Positions 27,544 to 39,300 are shown, counted from the first letter of the stretch. The stretch is 64,000 nt of DNA from Isotricha intestinalis (GCA_023807065.1 JAJJLU010000342.1:1-64000), one strand, 5' to 3'. Notes: generated by a model from the sequence alone, not told the origin. A program made the numbers and translations.

Positions 27544-28490
27544 TTGTTTTTTGATATATATTTTTTTTTGTTAATTTAATATTTTTTTTTGATTTAAATA
27601 TATTATTTTTTTTTAGGGATGTAAAGGAAGATTATGAAAAAAGGGTTTATTATTAAAAATACTAGGAATAATAAATATAATAATTTAAAACTATAAAAAA
27701 AATGTATATAATTATAATAATATTTCCCTTGCAAATAAATCTGAATTATTATCAAGTCCTCCTCATTCATATTAAAAACACAAATAATTAATTAATTAAA
27801 AAATATTTTCAACATCAATGAACTCAAATTACAAGATTTGAAATTATAATTTTTCTCCTTCTTCAAAAAGTAAAGTATTATCAACTGATAATAGTGAAAA
27901 TGATATTATTTAAATAATAATAATAACAAATTCGATGATTTGAATAATAAAAATATTAAGAAAAGTTGTTCAATCAATTCTCATATTTTTAAAAATTATA
28001 AAAATCTTATTATGATTTAATAAATATATTTTTCAAATTTTAAATCAATTATTTTAGAAAAATGAATTGAATTATATAATCAAAAAGAAAAACCAATTAG
28101 AATATAAAATTGATTAAATATTTTCAATTTGAAATTAATAAAAATAATAAAAAAATTAAGTCAAATATTTAATCAAAATTTTGAAAATATCATTGATAAA
28201 GAAAAAAAAAGAATAAGGTAAATTATTTATTAAATAAAGATATAAATGAATTAAAAAAAGATATTATTTATTTAAAACTATGAAAGATTACAATTGAAAA
28301 CACACAACTAAATACAGTAAATTTATTAAATCAAAATTGATAAAAAATTCAAAAAGAAATAATTTATAAAAGAAATAGGTTTATTATATAGATTTAACAA
28401 TAAAAAAATTAATAAATAATATAATTATAAATCTAATTTTAATTAATATTAATTTTAAAATTAATTAAAAAAAAGCTTTAAAAAAAATTT
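27544..28490 (+). pseudogene. Decayed coding stretch, Asn/Ser/Lys-rich
   Basis: No intact gene. From about 27701 one frame gives SLANKSELLSSPPHSY and NYNFSPSSKSKVLSTDN interrupted by stops. At about 27911 the coding-like frame shifts and continues as NNNNKFDDLNNKNIKKS, then into segments with coiled-coil character (KLSQIFNQNFENIIDKEK near 28170-28215), again with many stops, up to about 28430. Amino acid composition in these segments is that of local genes rather than of random AT-rich DNA. The likeliest reading is a dead low-complexity or coiled-coil gene with at least one frameshift. The family is unknown. Confidence 0.4.
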
Positions 28491-29048
28491 TCATTTTGCA
28501 TATTCAAAAATAACAGTATCATAATAATCTTCTTTATTAATACAAAGGAAATAATACCCAATCGACCAAAGAATAAAAAAACAACTAAAAACAAGACTAG
28601 CAATATCAATACCTTTAAATTTATCTAAAGCAGAAGAATGAATAGTAATAATTAATAATTGAGGAATAGCAACAAACATAACATGTAATGCGTTAATTAC
28701 TCTCATAGTAACAATAATATTATCAGCATTGTCAGAATATTTTGTTTTAAAACTTTTTTGAACTCCGATTGGAAAAAGGAATTCAAATGAAAATAAATAT
28801 ATAAAGAAATACTTTATTTTTATTATTGGTGTTAACATTTTTTCATTATGAAATGTTACATATATTATTATCATAAATAAATTTATTCCTGTTGGTAATA
28901 TACAAAATGTTAATGAAGTGTTTTTTATTGAATCGTTTAAAAATATTTTTTTTGTTTTACAATAATATACTATTTGAAGAATACGATTTGTTAAACCAAT
29001 TATACTGTTTATTAATATTGTTAAAAATACTAATCCTTTTCCTTCCAT
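28491..29048 (-). CDS. Five-TM membrane protein, unknown
   Basis: A 185-residue protein with about five hydrophobic segments: residues 5-25, 45-65, 78-97, 115-137 and 147-168. A conserved-looking stretch, NALHVMFVAIPQLLI, precedes the last helix and is faintly like the helix found in XK-related proteins, but length and topology do not allow a firm match. The C-terminal tail is short and acidic. The gene ends in TGA, which is rare here. Confidence 0.7.
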   Translation of the reverse strand: MEGKGLVFLTILINSIIGLTNRILQIVYYCKTKKIFLNDSIKNTSLTFCILPTGINLFMIIIYVTFHNEKMLTPIIKIKYFFIYLFSFEFLFPIGVQKSFKTKYSDNADNIIVTMRVINALHVMFVAIPQLLIITIHSSALDKFKGIDIASLVFSCFFILWSIGYYFLCINKEDYYDTVIFEYAK

Positions 29049-29444
29049 TTGATAATAATTATTTTTTTTTTAAATTTTTTTTGAATTGAAAATTAAATAT
29101 TTTCTATTATTTTTATTCACTTCCGTTACAAAGAGTAAATTCAAAAATATTAAAATAAGAAATAGGAATTTTTAATTTTTTACAATTTAATTATTAGAAT
29201 AAAGATTATGAGACAAAAAAATATAAAATTAATAGTAAAAATATATTAAAAAGAATATGAATTAATTCTATTCTTATTTAATATCTCAAAAGAAAAGAAA
29301 ATAATAAAAGAAAATAAAATTATTAATAGAGAATTATTAATCTGAAATTATATTAAATATTTTTAATATTATGCTGAAAAAGAAGTTTATGAATAAAATA
29401 ATTATTTTTCTTTTTTTCAATTTTGAAAAATAAATTAAAAAATA
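29049..29444. other. Intergenic spacer with possible coding remnant
   Basis: Between divergent genes. One plus-strand frame from about 29131 has short protein-like pieces (NKDYETKKYKINSKNILK) separated by stops; I recognise nothing. The remainder is AT-rich leader sequence. Confidence 0.35.
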
Positions 29445-32174
29445 ATGTCTAATCCAAATAATTATATAACAAGTGAAGAAGAAGCAACAATAATAAGTAA
29501 TTCATATAATAGTGAATTAATGGATAATAATAATGAAATAGAAAAAAAAAAGGAAGAAAATAATACAGAAATTAATAAAGAAAATATAAATAAAAATAAT
29601 ATAAATAAAAACAATATTTTAAATATGAAAAAGGATAATAAAACAAATAATAAAGAAAAAGATAAAAAAGAAGAAAAAAATTTAGAAAAAACTCCAAAAA
29701 CAATATATTCAAAAATTTCAGAAAATTTAATAAATTACTTTTATAAAACAGGTAAATATCCTATAAATGTATGTTTAGAAAATTTAATTAACGATAATAT
29801 TTTAGAAAATGAACCAAGTTTAAAAATAAATGATAAAAATAAAATCGACAATTCTGAAAATCAAAAAATAATTTCTCGTTTTTTAGAAAGAAATGCTCAT
29901 AATAAAATAAATAGAATTTTACCAGAAACTTCAACAAAAGAAAAAGGAGTAATTAAAGCAAAATTATCTTCTGTTAAGAAAAGTAATAATAATAATTATT
30001 ATGATAAAAAAAATTTTTCTCCTTTTAAACATTTTGAAGAAGAAGTTAAAAAAAGAGAAGAAATAAATAAGAAAATAGAAAATGAAAGAAAAAGATTTAT
30101 AGAAGAAGAAAAAAAATTAAATCAAAGTAAACCTTATGTAAGTCCAAATTCAAAAAAATTAGCAAAGAAAAAAAATAATAGTAATAAAACAGTATATGAT
30201 AGATTATTCGAAAAGAGGAAATCAAAAGAAATTTTTGAAGAAAATAAAAATGATAATAATAATAAAAGAAAAATAAGTAAAAAAGATATTTCAAATTGTA
30301 TAAATAAATTATATAATGAAGGAGTTAAAAAATCAAAGAAAAGAAGTGAAAGTAATATTCCACTTCATATGGAAAAAGTTTCTATGTTTTATTCAAGAGA
30401 TTTTACTAGTTATAGTAGTAATATAAGAACAAATACTAAAAAAGATATTTTTTCTCCTAAAATTATTAAAGATAAGAATTTAAGCCAAAATAATAAAATT
30501 ATAATTATTAATATGATTGATAAAAAAATAGATGATTTTATTCAAAAATATAATTTTAATATTAATAATATTGATTTTTATTATTTTTCTTTTTTATCCT
30601 TTGGAATAGGGTTCGTTCAATTTAATCATTTTGTTATTAAAAATATTTTAAAACCTGATAATTATTTTTTATATTATAAAGATTATAATAATATTGAAAA
30701 TAGAATGGATGAATTAAATGATGATAATTTATCACATCCTTTTACTAAAAATATTTCTTTAGATATTTTAGAAAAAGAACAAAATTTATTGATTCAAAGT
30801 TTTAAATGTATTTTAAATAATTTTCAAATTAAAAATGAAGAAAAGGAAAAAGAAATAATAACAGAAAATGAAAAAATAACATTAGAACAATTTAAATTAT
30901 TTTCATATATTATATTAGGAATATTTTTAGGAATGATGAATACTAAAGTAAATAATCAAGAAAAGCAAATATCAAATTATAAAACAAATAGTGTATTTTT
31001 TAAGAAAAAAAGTTTAAATAAAGCAAGTTCAGCAAAAAATATATGTAAAGAGAAAGAGAAAGAGAAAGAAAAAGAAAAAGAAAAAGAAAAAAATAAAAAT
31101 AAAAATAAAAAAAAAAAATATTCTCCAAATTCTTATTCTTCAGTTTCTCCAAGATCAAATATATCTCCAAATATAAGTTATAATTTCCAAGGAAGAGAAG
31201 AAATAACTAATATATATATAAGAAAGAATTTAAGTACAATAAACATATTAGAAATATCATTAAAAAATATAAAAAAAATTAGGGAAAAATTTAATTACTT
31301 TAATAAAATAAATAATGAATATGAAGAATATAATAGAAAATCAAAAGAGAGAAATAAATTAAAAAATCATTTATCTCAAAATCAATTAACATTTAAGCCA
31401 AAAATAAATGAAAGAGGTGAAAGTTTAAAATTAGAACAAACATATAATATTATTCAGCAAAGACATAATAATCAAATAGATAAATTACAAAAAGAAAAAA
31501 TAAACAATGAATTAAAAGAATGTACATTTAATCCAAATAATAAAATAATTAATCCTTCAAAATCAATTGAAATATCAAATAGATTATATAATGAATGTAA
31601 AAAGAAAAAAAGTGTTGAAAGTATGCAATCAATAATTTCAAGTCAAAATGATAAAAAAGATAAAGAATGTACTTTTTATCCTAAATTAATAAGTGATTTT
31701 GATGAAAATATTTTTTTAGATAATCCTATTAAAGATGATATTTTAACTAATAATAAAGTTGAACAATATGAAAAAGCAAGAATTCAAAGAAAATTAATTG
31801 ATTTTGCAAAAGGAAATTTAATTAAAATGAAAAATAATGAAAATTTAATGAAAGAATTTAATAAGAAAGTTCAATATGATAATTTTAAATTTGGTATTGA
31901 AAGAAAAACTAATAAAGATACCTTTGATAATTTTAATGATAATAAAAAATATATTAATAATATATTTCCTAAAAAAGAAACACCTTTATTTACTATTGAA
32001 GTTAAAATTAAAGATAAAATTGAATTATTAGATTATTATAGAAATGATGATCCTGTTGAAATTACTAAAAAATTTTGTGCTTTACATAATTTAGGAGAGA
32101 GTTCTAATGAAAAAATTTTAGCTGTAATTGAAGAAAAATTAAAAGATTCTACTATTACTGATTCTAATAATTAA
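29445..32174 (+). CDS. TFxPxI-repeat coiled-coil protein
   Basis: A 909-residue Lys/Asn/Glu-rich protein. The C-terminal half has at least three copies of a short motif widespread in protist cytoskeletal proteins: LTFKPKI (Phe650), ECTFNPN (Cys693) with a following SNRLY, and ECTFYPKL (Cys742). The region 355-420 is more globular and hydrophobic (FYYFSFLSFGIGFVQF), possibly a helical domain. Between residues about 535 and 552 is a pure KE/NK repeat. Coiled coil is likely at about 200-230. There is no membrane helix with signal character. A ciliary or basal-body association is inferred from motif type only. Confidence 0.7.
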   Translation: MSNPNNYITSEEEATIISNSYNSELMDNNNEIEKKKEENNTEINKENINKNNINKNNILNMKKDNKTNNKEKDKKEEKNLEKTPKTIYSKISENLINYFYKTGKYPINVCLENLINDNILENEPSLKINDKNKIDNSENQKIISRFLERNAHNKINRILPETSTKEKGVIKAKLSSVKKSNNNNYYDKKNFSPFKHFEEEVKKREEINKKIENERKRFIEEEKKLNQSKPYVSPNSKKLAKKKNNSNKTVYDRLFEKRKSKEIFEENKNDNNNKRKISKKDISNCINKLYNEGVKKSKKRSESNIPLHMEKVSMFYSRDFTSYSSNIRTNTKKDIFSPKIIKDKNLSQNNKIIIINMIDKKIDDFIQKYNFNINNIDFYYFSFLSFGIGFVQFNHFVIKNILKPDNYFLYYKDYNNIENRMDELNDDNLSHPFTKNISLDILEKEQNLLIQSFKCILNNFQIKNEEKEKEIITENEKITLEQFKLFSYIILGIFLGMMNTKVNNQEKQISNYKTNSVFFKKKSLNKASSAKNICKEKEKEKEKEKEKEKNKNKNKKKKYSPNSYSSVSPRSNISPNISYNFQGREEITNIYIRKNLSTINILEISLKNIKKIREKFNYFNKINNEYEEYNRKSKERNKLKNHLSQNQLTFKPKINERGESLKLEQTYNIIQQRHNNQIDKLQKEKINNELKECTFNPNNKIINPSKSIEISNRLYNECKKKKSVESMQSIISSQNDKKDKECTFYPKLISDFDENIFLDNPIKDDILTNNKVEQYEKARIQRKLIDFAKGNLIKMKNNENLMKEFNKKVQYDNFKFGIERKTNKDTFDNFNDNKKYINNIFPKKETPLFTIEVKIKDKIELLDYYRNDDPVEITKKFCALHNLGESSNEKILAVIEEKLKDSTITDSNN

Positions 32175-32271
32175 TATATAAATTTTTTATTTTTATTTTT
32201 TTTATTTTTCTTTTTTTTTAAATATAAATTTTTCATAATATGTTATATTTTTATTGATTTAATCTCATAAA

Positions 32272-35200
32272 ATGGATGGTCCTTTTAATTTTAGAAAAGA
32301 AATTCCTTTTCAAAAAAATTTAAAAAGATCTTTTAGTCCTTTTAATTATATTGTTTCTAGTCATAAAAAAATTAAACTTGATGAAGATTCTCCTAATAAG
32401 AAATTAGAACGTTATATTACTAAAGGTAAAAATGTATTATATGAATTACCTACTTATAATATAAATACTGATACTAATTTTTGCTTTTTAAATAATAAAA
32501 GTATTCATAATCATAATTGTTTTAATTTTGATAAATTAAAATTAGGTTTTGATTTATTAAATCATAAAATTAATAAATTGAATGATTTCTCAAAAGAAAA
32601 ACTAAAAAAAGAGAGAAAAAATTATTCTCCCATTAATTTAAGAGCAATAAATTTAAATGATAGTATAAATGCAAATTATATATTAACTTCTCCTTCAAAA
32701 AAATATGATAATTTATCAAATAAAAGTTATTTATCTTCTGTTAAAAAAGATTCAAAATATAGAAATATTTCAAATAAATATATAAATCCAAATATGAATA
32801 AATATCATTCAAGTAAATATAAAAATCTTTATAATAATGATAATAATTCTAAAATACTTAATAATAATTATTTAACTGTTTCTGATAGTGGAAATAATTT
32901 TGATAAATATATTATTGGGAATCAATATAAACCACAAATTTATCCTCTTAGTCCTTATGAAACTCATTATTTTCATAATTATCAAAATATTTCTGGAAAT
33001 TTGAATAGGAATGATTTTGATAATAATATCAATGATTTAAAGAAAGATAAAGAGTCTTTGCCTCAAACTTCTATTTATTTAACAAAAAGAAAAAATGAAG
33101 ATAATGTTTATAATAATTTAGGAAGTCTTTTAAATAAAAGATTAGATAACACTTTTGAAAATAAATATTACGATAAAAATGAACAATTAAATTTAATGAA
33201 TTTTAACGATAATTATAAATCATATAATTTAAATAATGAAGAATATGATAATATTCAACCTAGATTTAAAACATTTCCAAAAGATTATATGAATGAATAT
33301 CCAATTTATACAGTTAATGATTTAAATGAAAAGAACATTGATTATTCTAATCAAAATTATGAATTACAAAAACTGAATTTTGAATCAGATGAAAATAATT
33401 TTAGAGAAAATATGAATAATACCGATTATAAAAATATTAATGAAATGAATAGATTAAACAATAAATTTTATAATAATCAATATATAAATGAAACAAATAA
33501 TCTTAATAATGAAGAAAATGAAGAATATAATGATAATGAAATAAATGATTTAAATAATTTGGACAATATATATGATGAAGAAATGAATGAAATATATAAA
33601 AAAGGAAATCCTAATTTAAATTTTAATGAAAAAAATATATATTCAAATTTTCAAAATGAAAAAATAAGGGGTGGAAGATTTCAACCTAAAGTAAACCTTC
33701 CTCCTAAAATAAATGAAGATGAAATTAATGATAGAGAAATCTTTGAACCTGATGATTTATTATCTTCTGGAAGAAATAATATTCATTCTTTTAATAGGAA
33801 TATTCAAAATAATTATGAAAATATTAATGAAATAAATGATGAAAAATTATTTAATAATAATTATGGAAATGAAATTATTCAACAAAATCAAAAATATATT
33901 AAAAATCAAAATATGCCTTTACCTTATAATAATATGAATAATAGGATCAATGATAAACAAATTGATGATGAAAAAATAAATCTTCTTCAAGAAAGAATAA
34001 TGAATGATGTAGATGAAAATAATAATTATTATGAAGAAAATTTAAATAGTAATAATAATTATGAAAGAGGTATGAATAACGGAAATAATCAATATGAAGA
34101 ATATAATGATAATTATTATGAAGAAAATTTAAATAGTAATAATAATTATGAAAGAGGTATGAATAATGAAAATGATAATGAAGAAAATTTAAATAGTAAT
34201 AATAATTATGAAAGATTTATGAATAATGAAAATAATAATTATGAAGAATATAATTATTATAACTATGAAGAAAATACAAATAGAAATTATGATTATGAAG
34301 ATAATAAAAACAATTATAATTATAATTACCAAAACCGAGATAATAATAATAATAATAATAATATAAACAATAATAATCAAAATTTTGATAATAACTATGA
34401 TAATAATGATATATATAATGAAGAAATTATCAAATCAGAAATTCCTTTTAAAAAAAATATAAATAATAATAATATAGAAACAAAATCAATAGGAATAGGA
34501 ATGACTCCAAGAGAACAATTAATTGAAAAAACAAATGAATTAAATATAATAAATATTAAAAATCCTAATTTAAAGAAAAATGAAAAAAATTTTGAAATGG
34601 AACAAGGAAATTATGAAAGAAAATTAAGTAAAGAAAATATTAATAATATTATAAAAGATGGTGATAAAAACGAATCAAAAAAACAAAATGTATTAATTAT
34701 TAAAGATGGTGAAAAACAAATAATACAAAAAAGAAAAATTCCAATTCCTAAAAAAAATATTATGAATAATTTAACTCCAAATAAAAATTCATTTGAAAAT
34801 GAAAATAGTGAAAATTATCTTATTGAAGAAGAAGTATTAAATAACAATAATATAGATTTTGGAAATAATATTAATAATGAAAATATAAAAAATCAAAGAA
34901 TAATATCAACTTTAAATCATGAAAATTTTAATGAAGAAGAAAAAAATTTAGAAGATAAAAATAAAATAATAAATGAAAAAAAAGAAGAAAAAAAAGAAGA
35001 AAATAAAAATAATATTGAAAAAGAAAATGGGAATGTAATTAAACAAAAAGAAGAAAATATATCATATATAGGTAAAATTCATGATTTTTTTAATGAATCA
35101 TTTGAAGGAAAAGAAGAAAGAAATAAATCTGAAAATGATATTTATATATCAGAAGAAAGAGAAGAAGATGATAATCAAATAAATGAAGAAGAAGAAAATG

Positions 35201-36042
35201 AAAATGAAAAAGAAGATGAAAAAGAAGAAATGAAAAAACAAAATGAAGATGAGGATGAAAATGAAGAAATATTAAATCAAATACAACAAAAAATAATAGA
35301 AGATAATAATAAAAAAAATATAGAAGATAATAAAAACAATAAAATAAATGAAGAAGAGCAAATAACTCAATTATCAATTTTTGATTCAAATGGAAAAGAA
35401 AATGAATTTTCTCCAAAAATAGGTGATTATATGCAAAATATAAAAAAAGTAAATAAATTAAAATCTGTTTTATTAAATTCAAATAATGTTGATTTGGAAT
35501 CTATAAGTAGTGGAATTAAAGGAAGAATAGAATCTTATAATAAGGATGATGATAAAGAAATTGAATTAAATGATAAAACTTCTTTTAATACTTTAAGTAA
35601 AATTAGTGATAAAATGATTGATAAAAGTAAAGTTGATTTCACAAACATTCAAGGAAAAAAAATAGATGGAAATAAAGATGATTTTATAAACATTCAAGGA
35701 AAAAAAATAGATGGTTTAAGTAAAAAAAATAAAATTTATAAAAAGAAAAATAAAAATAAAAAAGGGAATTTAAAAAAAAATGAAAAACATTTATGTTATA
35801 AATTTATTACTAATCCACAAAGATTTTTTACTGAAGATTTATGTGATAATGTTCTTAAAGCTTATGATTTAGATATAAATAAAACAATTAAAAGAATGAA
35901 TTCGGCTACTCCTTCTCAAAAATTAATTTATAATAAGAAAACTGTGAAAAGAAATAATAAAATTAATAAAAATAAAATACCTTTACCTAATAAAAATAAC
36001 AATATCAACACAATAATAAATAATAATATTAATAATAATTAA
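32272..36042 (+). CDS. Large Asn-rich disordered protein
   Basis: A 1,256-residue protein, about a quarter Asn, with Tyr, Glu and Lys. It begins MDGPFNFRKEIPFQKN. Around residues 588-655 a 16-residue unit with EENLNSNNNYERGMNN occurs three times (bases 34033-34080, 34120-34167, 34180-34227), nearly identical at DNA level. Later, NIQGKKIDG is duplicated (near 35646 and 35691). Residues about 900-1040 are strongly acidic. The last 120 residues are basic with a compact block, KFITNPQRFFTEDLCDNVLK, the most domain-like part. Function is unknown. The start is the first ATG after the short gap from the preceding gene. Confidence 0.7.
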   Translation: MDGPFNFRKEIPFQKNLKRSFSPFNYIVSSHKKIKLDEDSPNKKLERYITKGKNVLYELPTYNINTDTNFCFLNNKSIHNHNCFNFDKLKLGFDLLNHKINKLNDFSKEKLKKERKNYSPINLRAINLNDSINANYILTSPSKKYDNLSNKSYLSSVKKDSKYRNISNKYINPNMNKYHSSKYKNLYNNDNNSKILNNNYLTVSDSGNNFDKYIIGNQYKPQIYPLSPYETHYFHNYQNISGNLNRNDFDNNINDLKKDKESLPQTSIYLTKRKNEDNVYNNLGSLLNKRLDNTFENKYYDKNEQLNLMNFNDNYKSYNLNNEEYDNIQPRFKTFPKDYMNEYPIYTVNDLNEKNIDYSNQNYELQKLNFESDENNFRENMNNTDYKNINEMNRLNNKFYNNQYINETNNLNNEENEEYNDNEINDLNNLDNIYDEEMNEIYKKGNPNLNFNEKNIYSNFQNEKIRGGRFQPKVNLPPKINEDEINDREIFEPDDLLSSGRNNIHSFNRNIQNNYENINEINDEKLFNNNYGNEIIQQNQKYIKNQNMPLPYNNMNNRINDKQIDDEKINLLQERIMNDVDENNNYYEENLNSNNNYERGMNNGNNQYEEYNDNYYEENLNSNNNYERGMNNENDNEENLNSNNNYERFMNNENNNYEEYNYYNYEENTNRNYDYEDNKNNYNYNYQNRDNNNNNNNINNNNQNFDNNYDNNDIYNEEIIKSEIPFKKNINNNNIETKSIGIGMTPREQLIEKTNELNIINIKNPNLKKNEKNFEMEQGNYERKLSKENINNIIKDGDKNESKKQNVLIIKDGEKQIIQKRKIPIPKKNIMNNLTPNKNSFENENSENYLIEEEVLNNNNIDFGNNINNENIKNQRIISTLNHENFNEEEKNLEDKNKIINEKKEEKKEENKNNIEKENGNVIKQKEENISYIGKIHDFFNESFEGKEERNKSENDIYISEEREEDDNQINEEEENENEKEDEKEEMKKQNEDEDENEEILNQIQQKIIEDNNKKNIEDNKNNKINEEEQITQLSIFDSNGKENEFSPKIGDYMQNIKKVNKLKSVLLNSNNVDLESISSGIKGRIESYNKDDDKEIELNDKTSFNTLSKISDKMIDKSKVDFTNIQGKKIDGNKDDFINIQGKKIDGLSKKNKIYKKKNKNKKGNLKKNEKHLCYKFITNPQRFFTEDLCDNVLKAYDLDINKTIKRMNSATPSQKLIYNKKTVKRNNKINKNKIPLPNKNNNINTIINNNINNN
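34033..34227 (+). repeat. Three copies of a 48-nt coding repeat
   Basis: Copies at 34033-34080, 34120-34167 and 34180-34227 differ at only a few bases and are separated by 39- and 12-base spacers, all multiples of three. The repeat is young compared with the rest of the gene. Confidence 0.85.
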
Positions 36043-36253
36043 ATTTAGATTAATCTTTTTCAAAAAAAAAGAAATTATGGAAGACTAAAATTTTATAAAA
36101 AAACAAAAATTTATTTTTATTTAAATAAATATTTATAATTACATTAATTTATTTATTTCAAAACCGTCATATATAAAAAACAAATAAAATAAATAACTAT
36201 TCACAATAACCAAATCTAAATAAAAAAAATTAATAAAAATAAAAAAAATCTTT

Positions 36254-36277
36254 TTCCGATTAAAAAACCTAATAAAA
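36254..36277 (+). promoter_or_regulatory. Candidate promoter element
   Basis: TTCCGAT, five A residues, then AACCTAATAAAA lies 53 bases before the dynein ATG. The same two blocks in the same order occur upstream of the Rab gene at 56662. CCG is rare in non-coding sequence here, which makes the match notable. Confidence 0.4.
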
Positions 36278-36306
36278 GCCAGATCATAAAAAAAAAATAA
36301 AAAAAA

Positions 36307-39300
36307 ATGAACAAAGACTTTGAGAAAAAGATGGGTCGGGGCACTGGCCCAATCTTAAAAATAAAGAGAGTCGACTATCATCAACTTAGTAAGCAAATAG
36401 GAGAAAAATTAGAGAAACGTTCTGAAAAACATAGAGCAGAAGAAAAAGAGAGAAAGAGAAAAGCAAATCAATCAATAAAAGCATATCAACAAAAAACAAA
36501 TAATCGTCAAGAATTTGATCATCATTCTAAAAGTCCTTCACCTGATGTTGTAAAAGAAATACCAACATCAACATTAACATTTAATTATTCTCCAAAGGAA
36601 GATTTAGGTTTAAAAGCTTTTGAATTAGATCAACATACTCAAAGAGAATTAAGAGAAGAAAAATATATTAATCAATTAATTAAAAGATATTTTGCAATAG
36701 ATTTAATAGAATTTTTCAAATATTATAAAACACCATATCCAACTAAAGTTTTAGAAATATCATGTTTTATAAATGAATTATTAGATAATGATAATAGAGA
36801 TATGACAAATATTCATTATTTAGAATCAGATTATGATAATTGTTACAAAGGAAAATTGATATCAATTAAAAATTTAGGAAGATATGATTGTTGGGAAGAT
36901 TTACCTCCTGAAGAATGGTTAAAAAAATGTATGGAAAATGATGATGAATATGATGGTACTTCACCTATGTATGATCATACTACTGAGAAATATATGTGGA
37001 ATCCTGTTAAAGTTCTTTCTTATAATCCTGATAATTTAAGATATAAAGTCAGATTTGTTAAAACTGAAAAAGAAGTTTCTAGATTATCTCTTTTATTTAG
37101 ATGGGAAGATAAAGGAGAATTTGAATATAGGAAATATTTATGTGAAAATAGAAGAAATCATGTTGATCAATTTATTTTGTTTACTAGATATGTTGATAAT
37201 GTTCCTGATGATTTTGTTGCTTTTTTAAATCCAGAATGGGAAAAAATTATTGAAAGTAAAGTTAGATTTCCTACTAAAAGATTAAGTGATATGTTTAATT
37301 ATATTTTCAATGAAAAAAATCCCTCTTTTAATAGAGAATTAATGATTGTTAAACAAGATTTTTTAAGACAAATGAAAAAATGCAGAGTTTTACTTGAAAT
37401 GCAAGAACCAAGTAATACAGAAAAATTTAAAGAAAGATCTTTAGAAATTCAACCTTTTTATAAAATTATTCCTACTCAAAAAAACGCAATTGTTAATAAA
37501 TCTACTTCATTTAATAAATTTTTTGAAAATATTAATAAAAGATCTCTATATGAAGATGTTAAATTAGTAAAAACATTATTATGTGGATTTTTAAAAACAT
37601 GTGAAGATATGAAACAAATAGATTTAATATTATCAAATATAGATGACAATACTCTTCCTTTAGAAATGTCAGATTTTCAACTCTTAGATAAAAATTATGC
37701 TGAAAAAAGTTCTAGTTCATTAAGAAATATTTGTTGTTCTAAACTTCCTGGAATAATAAGATCATTTGAAGAACCTGGTGAAAATCATGTAACTTTAAAA
37801 TATAATTATTATGTTGCTACTAAAGAAGAATATGATGCTTCTGTTGCTAAAAGAGTTGTTATTTATTGTAATTTAATTTTAAGAACTAAGGTAAAAGAAC
37901 TTGTGGATAATTCTATTGTTAAATTTATGAATTATTTCAAAAAATTCGGAAAATGTGCTTATGAAAGTAAAAATAGAGATGTTTTATTTAATGAAATTGG
38001 AACTCATTATTTAGAATCAGTTAAACCTTTATTTAAAACTTCTATTTTATTACATAAAATTGAAGGTGATGAAAAGAAAAAGGCAAAGAAATATAAAGTT
38101 AAAATAATATTTAAACCAGCATTAAATGAAATAAAAAATTCTTTAGTAAATTCCTTTACCCAAATAAAAGATATGGTATCAAGAGAAATAAAAAATTTAT
38201 CAGGATTATGTTTTAAATTAGTAGATATTGATGATAAAAAAATATTTTCATTAGAAGATGATTATCCACTTTATGCACAAGCATTATCAGAATTAAATGA
38301 ATTAATAGATAATTCAATAGAAGAAGCAGAAAAAAAAAGAAAAGAATTTGATGAATTTATGGAAATTTTAATGGAACCAACTGAGGTTTATGTAAAGGGA
38401 AAAATAGGTGAAGAAGAAGAAACAAAGAAAAATTTAAATGTTGAAAAATGTACTGAAGTTCTTGATAGATTAGCTGAATTAACAGATTTACTTCATTCAA
38501 AAGAAACTGATATTAATTGTAGATTATTTTATATTAGTACTTCTTCAATTAAAGAAAGTATTGAACAAGCTATTGAAAATATTAAAAAATTAATGTTGAG
38601 AAGAATGGGAGAATATTGTAGAGCAAGAACTGATGAATTAGAAAATCAAAATAAGGAAAAAATGGAGAAATTAGAAGAAGAAACTTTAGATATTGATCAA
38701 TATAAAAATTTATTTGATTTACTTGCTACAATTCCTGAATTTGTAAAAATAAAAAATGAAGAATTGAAAAATGTAGATAAAATATTAAATCAAATAGAAA
38801 GACAAAAAGTAGAAATTGTAGATAAAAATACAGCAGATGAAGAATTAAGAAAATTAACAATTGAAAATTTATTTAAAAAATTATTAGGAAGTTGGATGAT
38901 TCCTTCTCAAATTCAAGATGTTGCAAAAACAAGTTCTGCCAATTTAGAATTAAAAAAAACAGAATTTATAGATGAATTAAAAGAAAGTCAAAATAGTTTT
39001 AAAGTAGAAGTTTCAGGTCTTGAAAAAACATTTGATTATTTAAGTAAAGTAGATAATTTTACTGAAGAACATGAAGGTAAAAAAGTTTCAATTATGATTC
39101 AAGATTTTAATGAAGCTGTTAATCAAGCAAGAGAGCATCAAAATAAAATAAAAAAAGAAATGAAAATTTTATATCCAGAAAAAGCAAAAGATATTGATGA
39201 AGGAACTGAAGATTTACCTGAATTTGAAAAGTTAGGAACTATATTTAATGAATTTCAACCATTTAAAATATTATGGAATGAAGATACTAATGTTATGATT

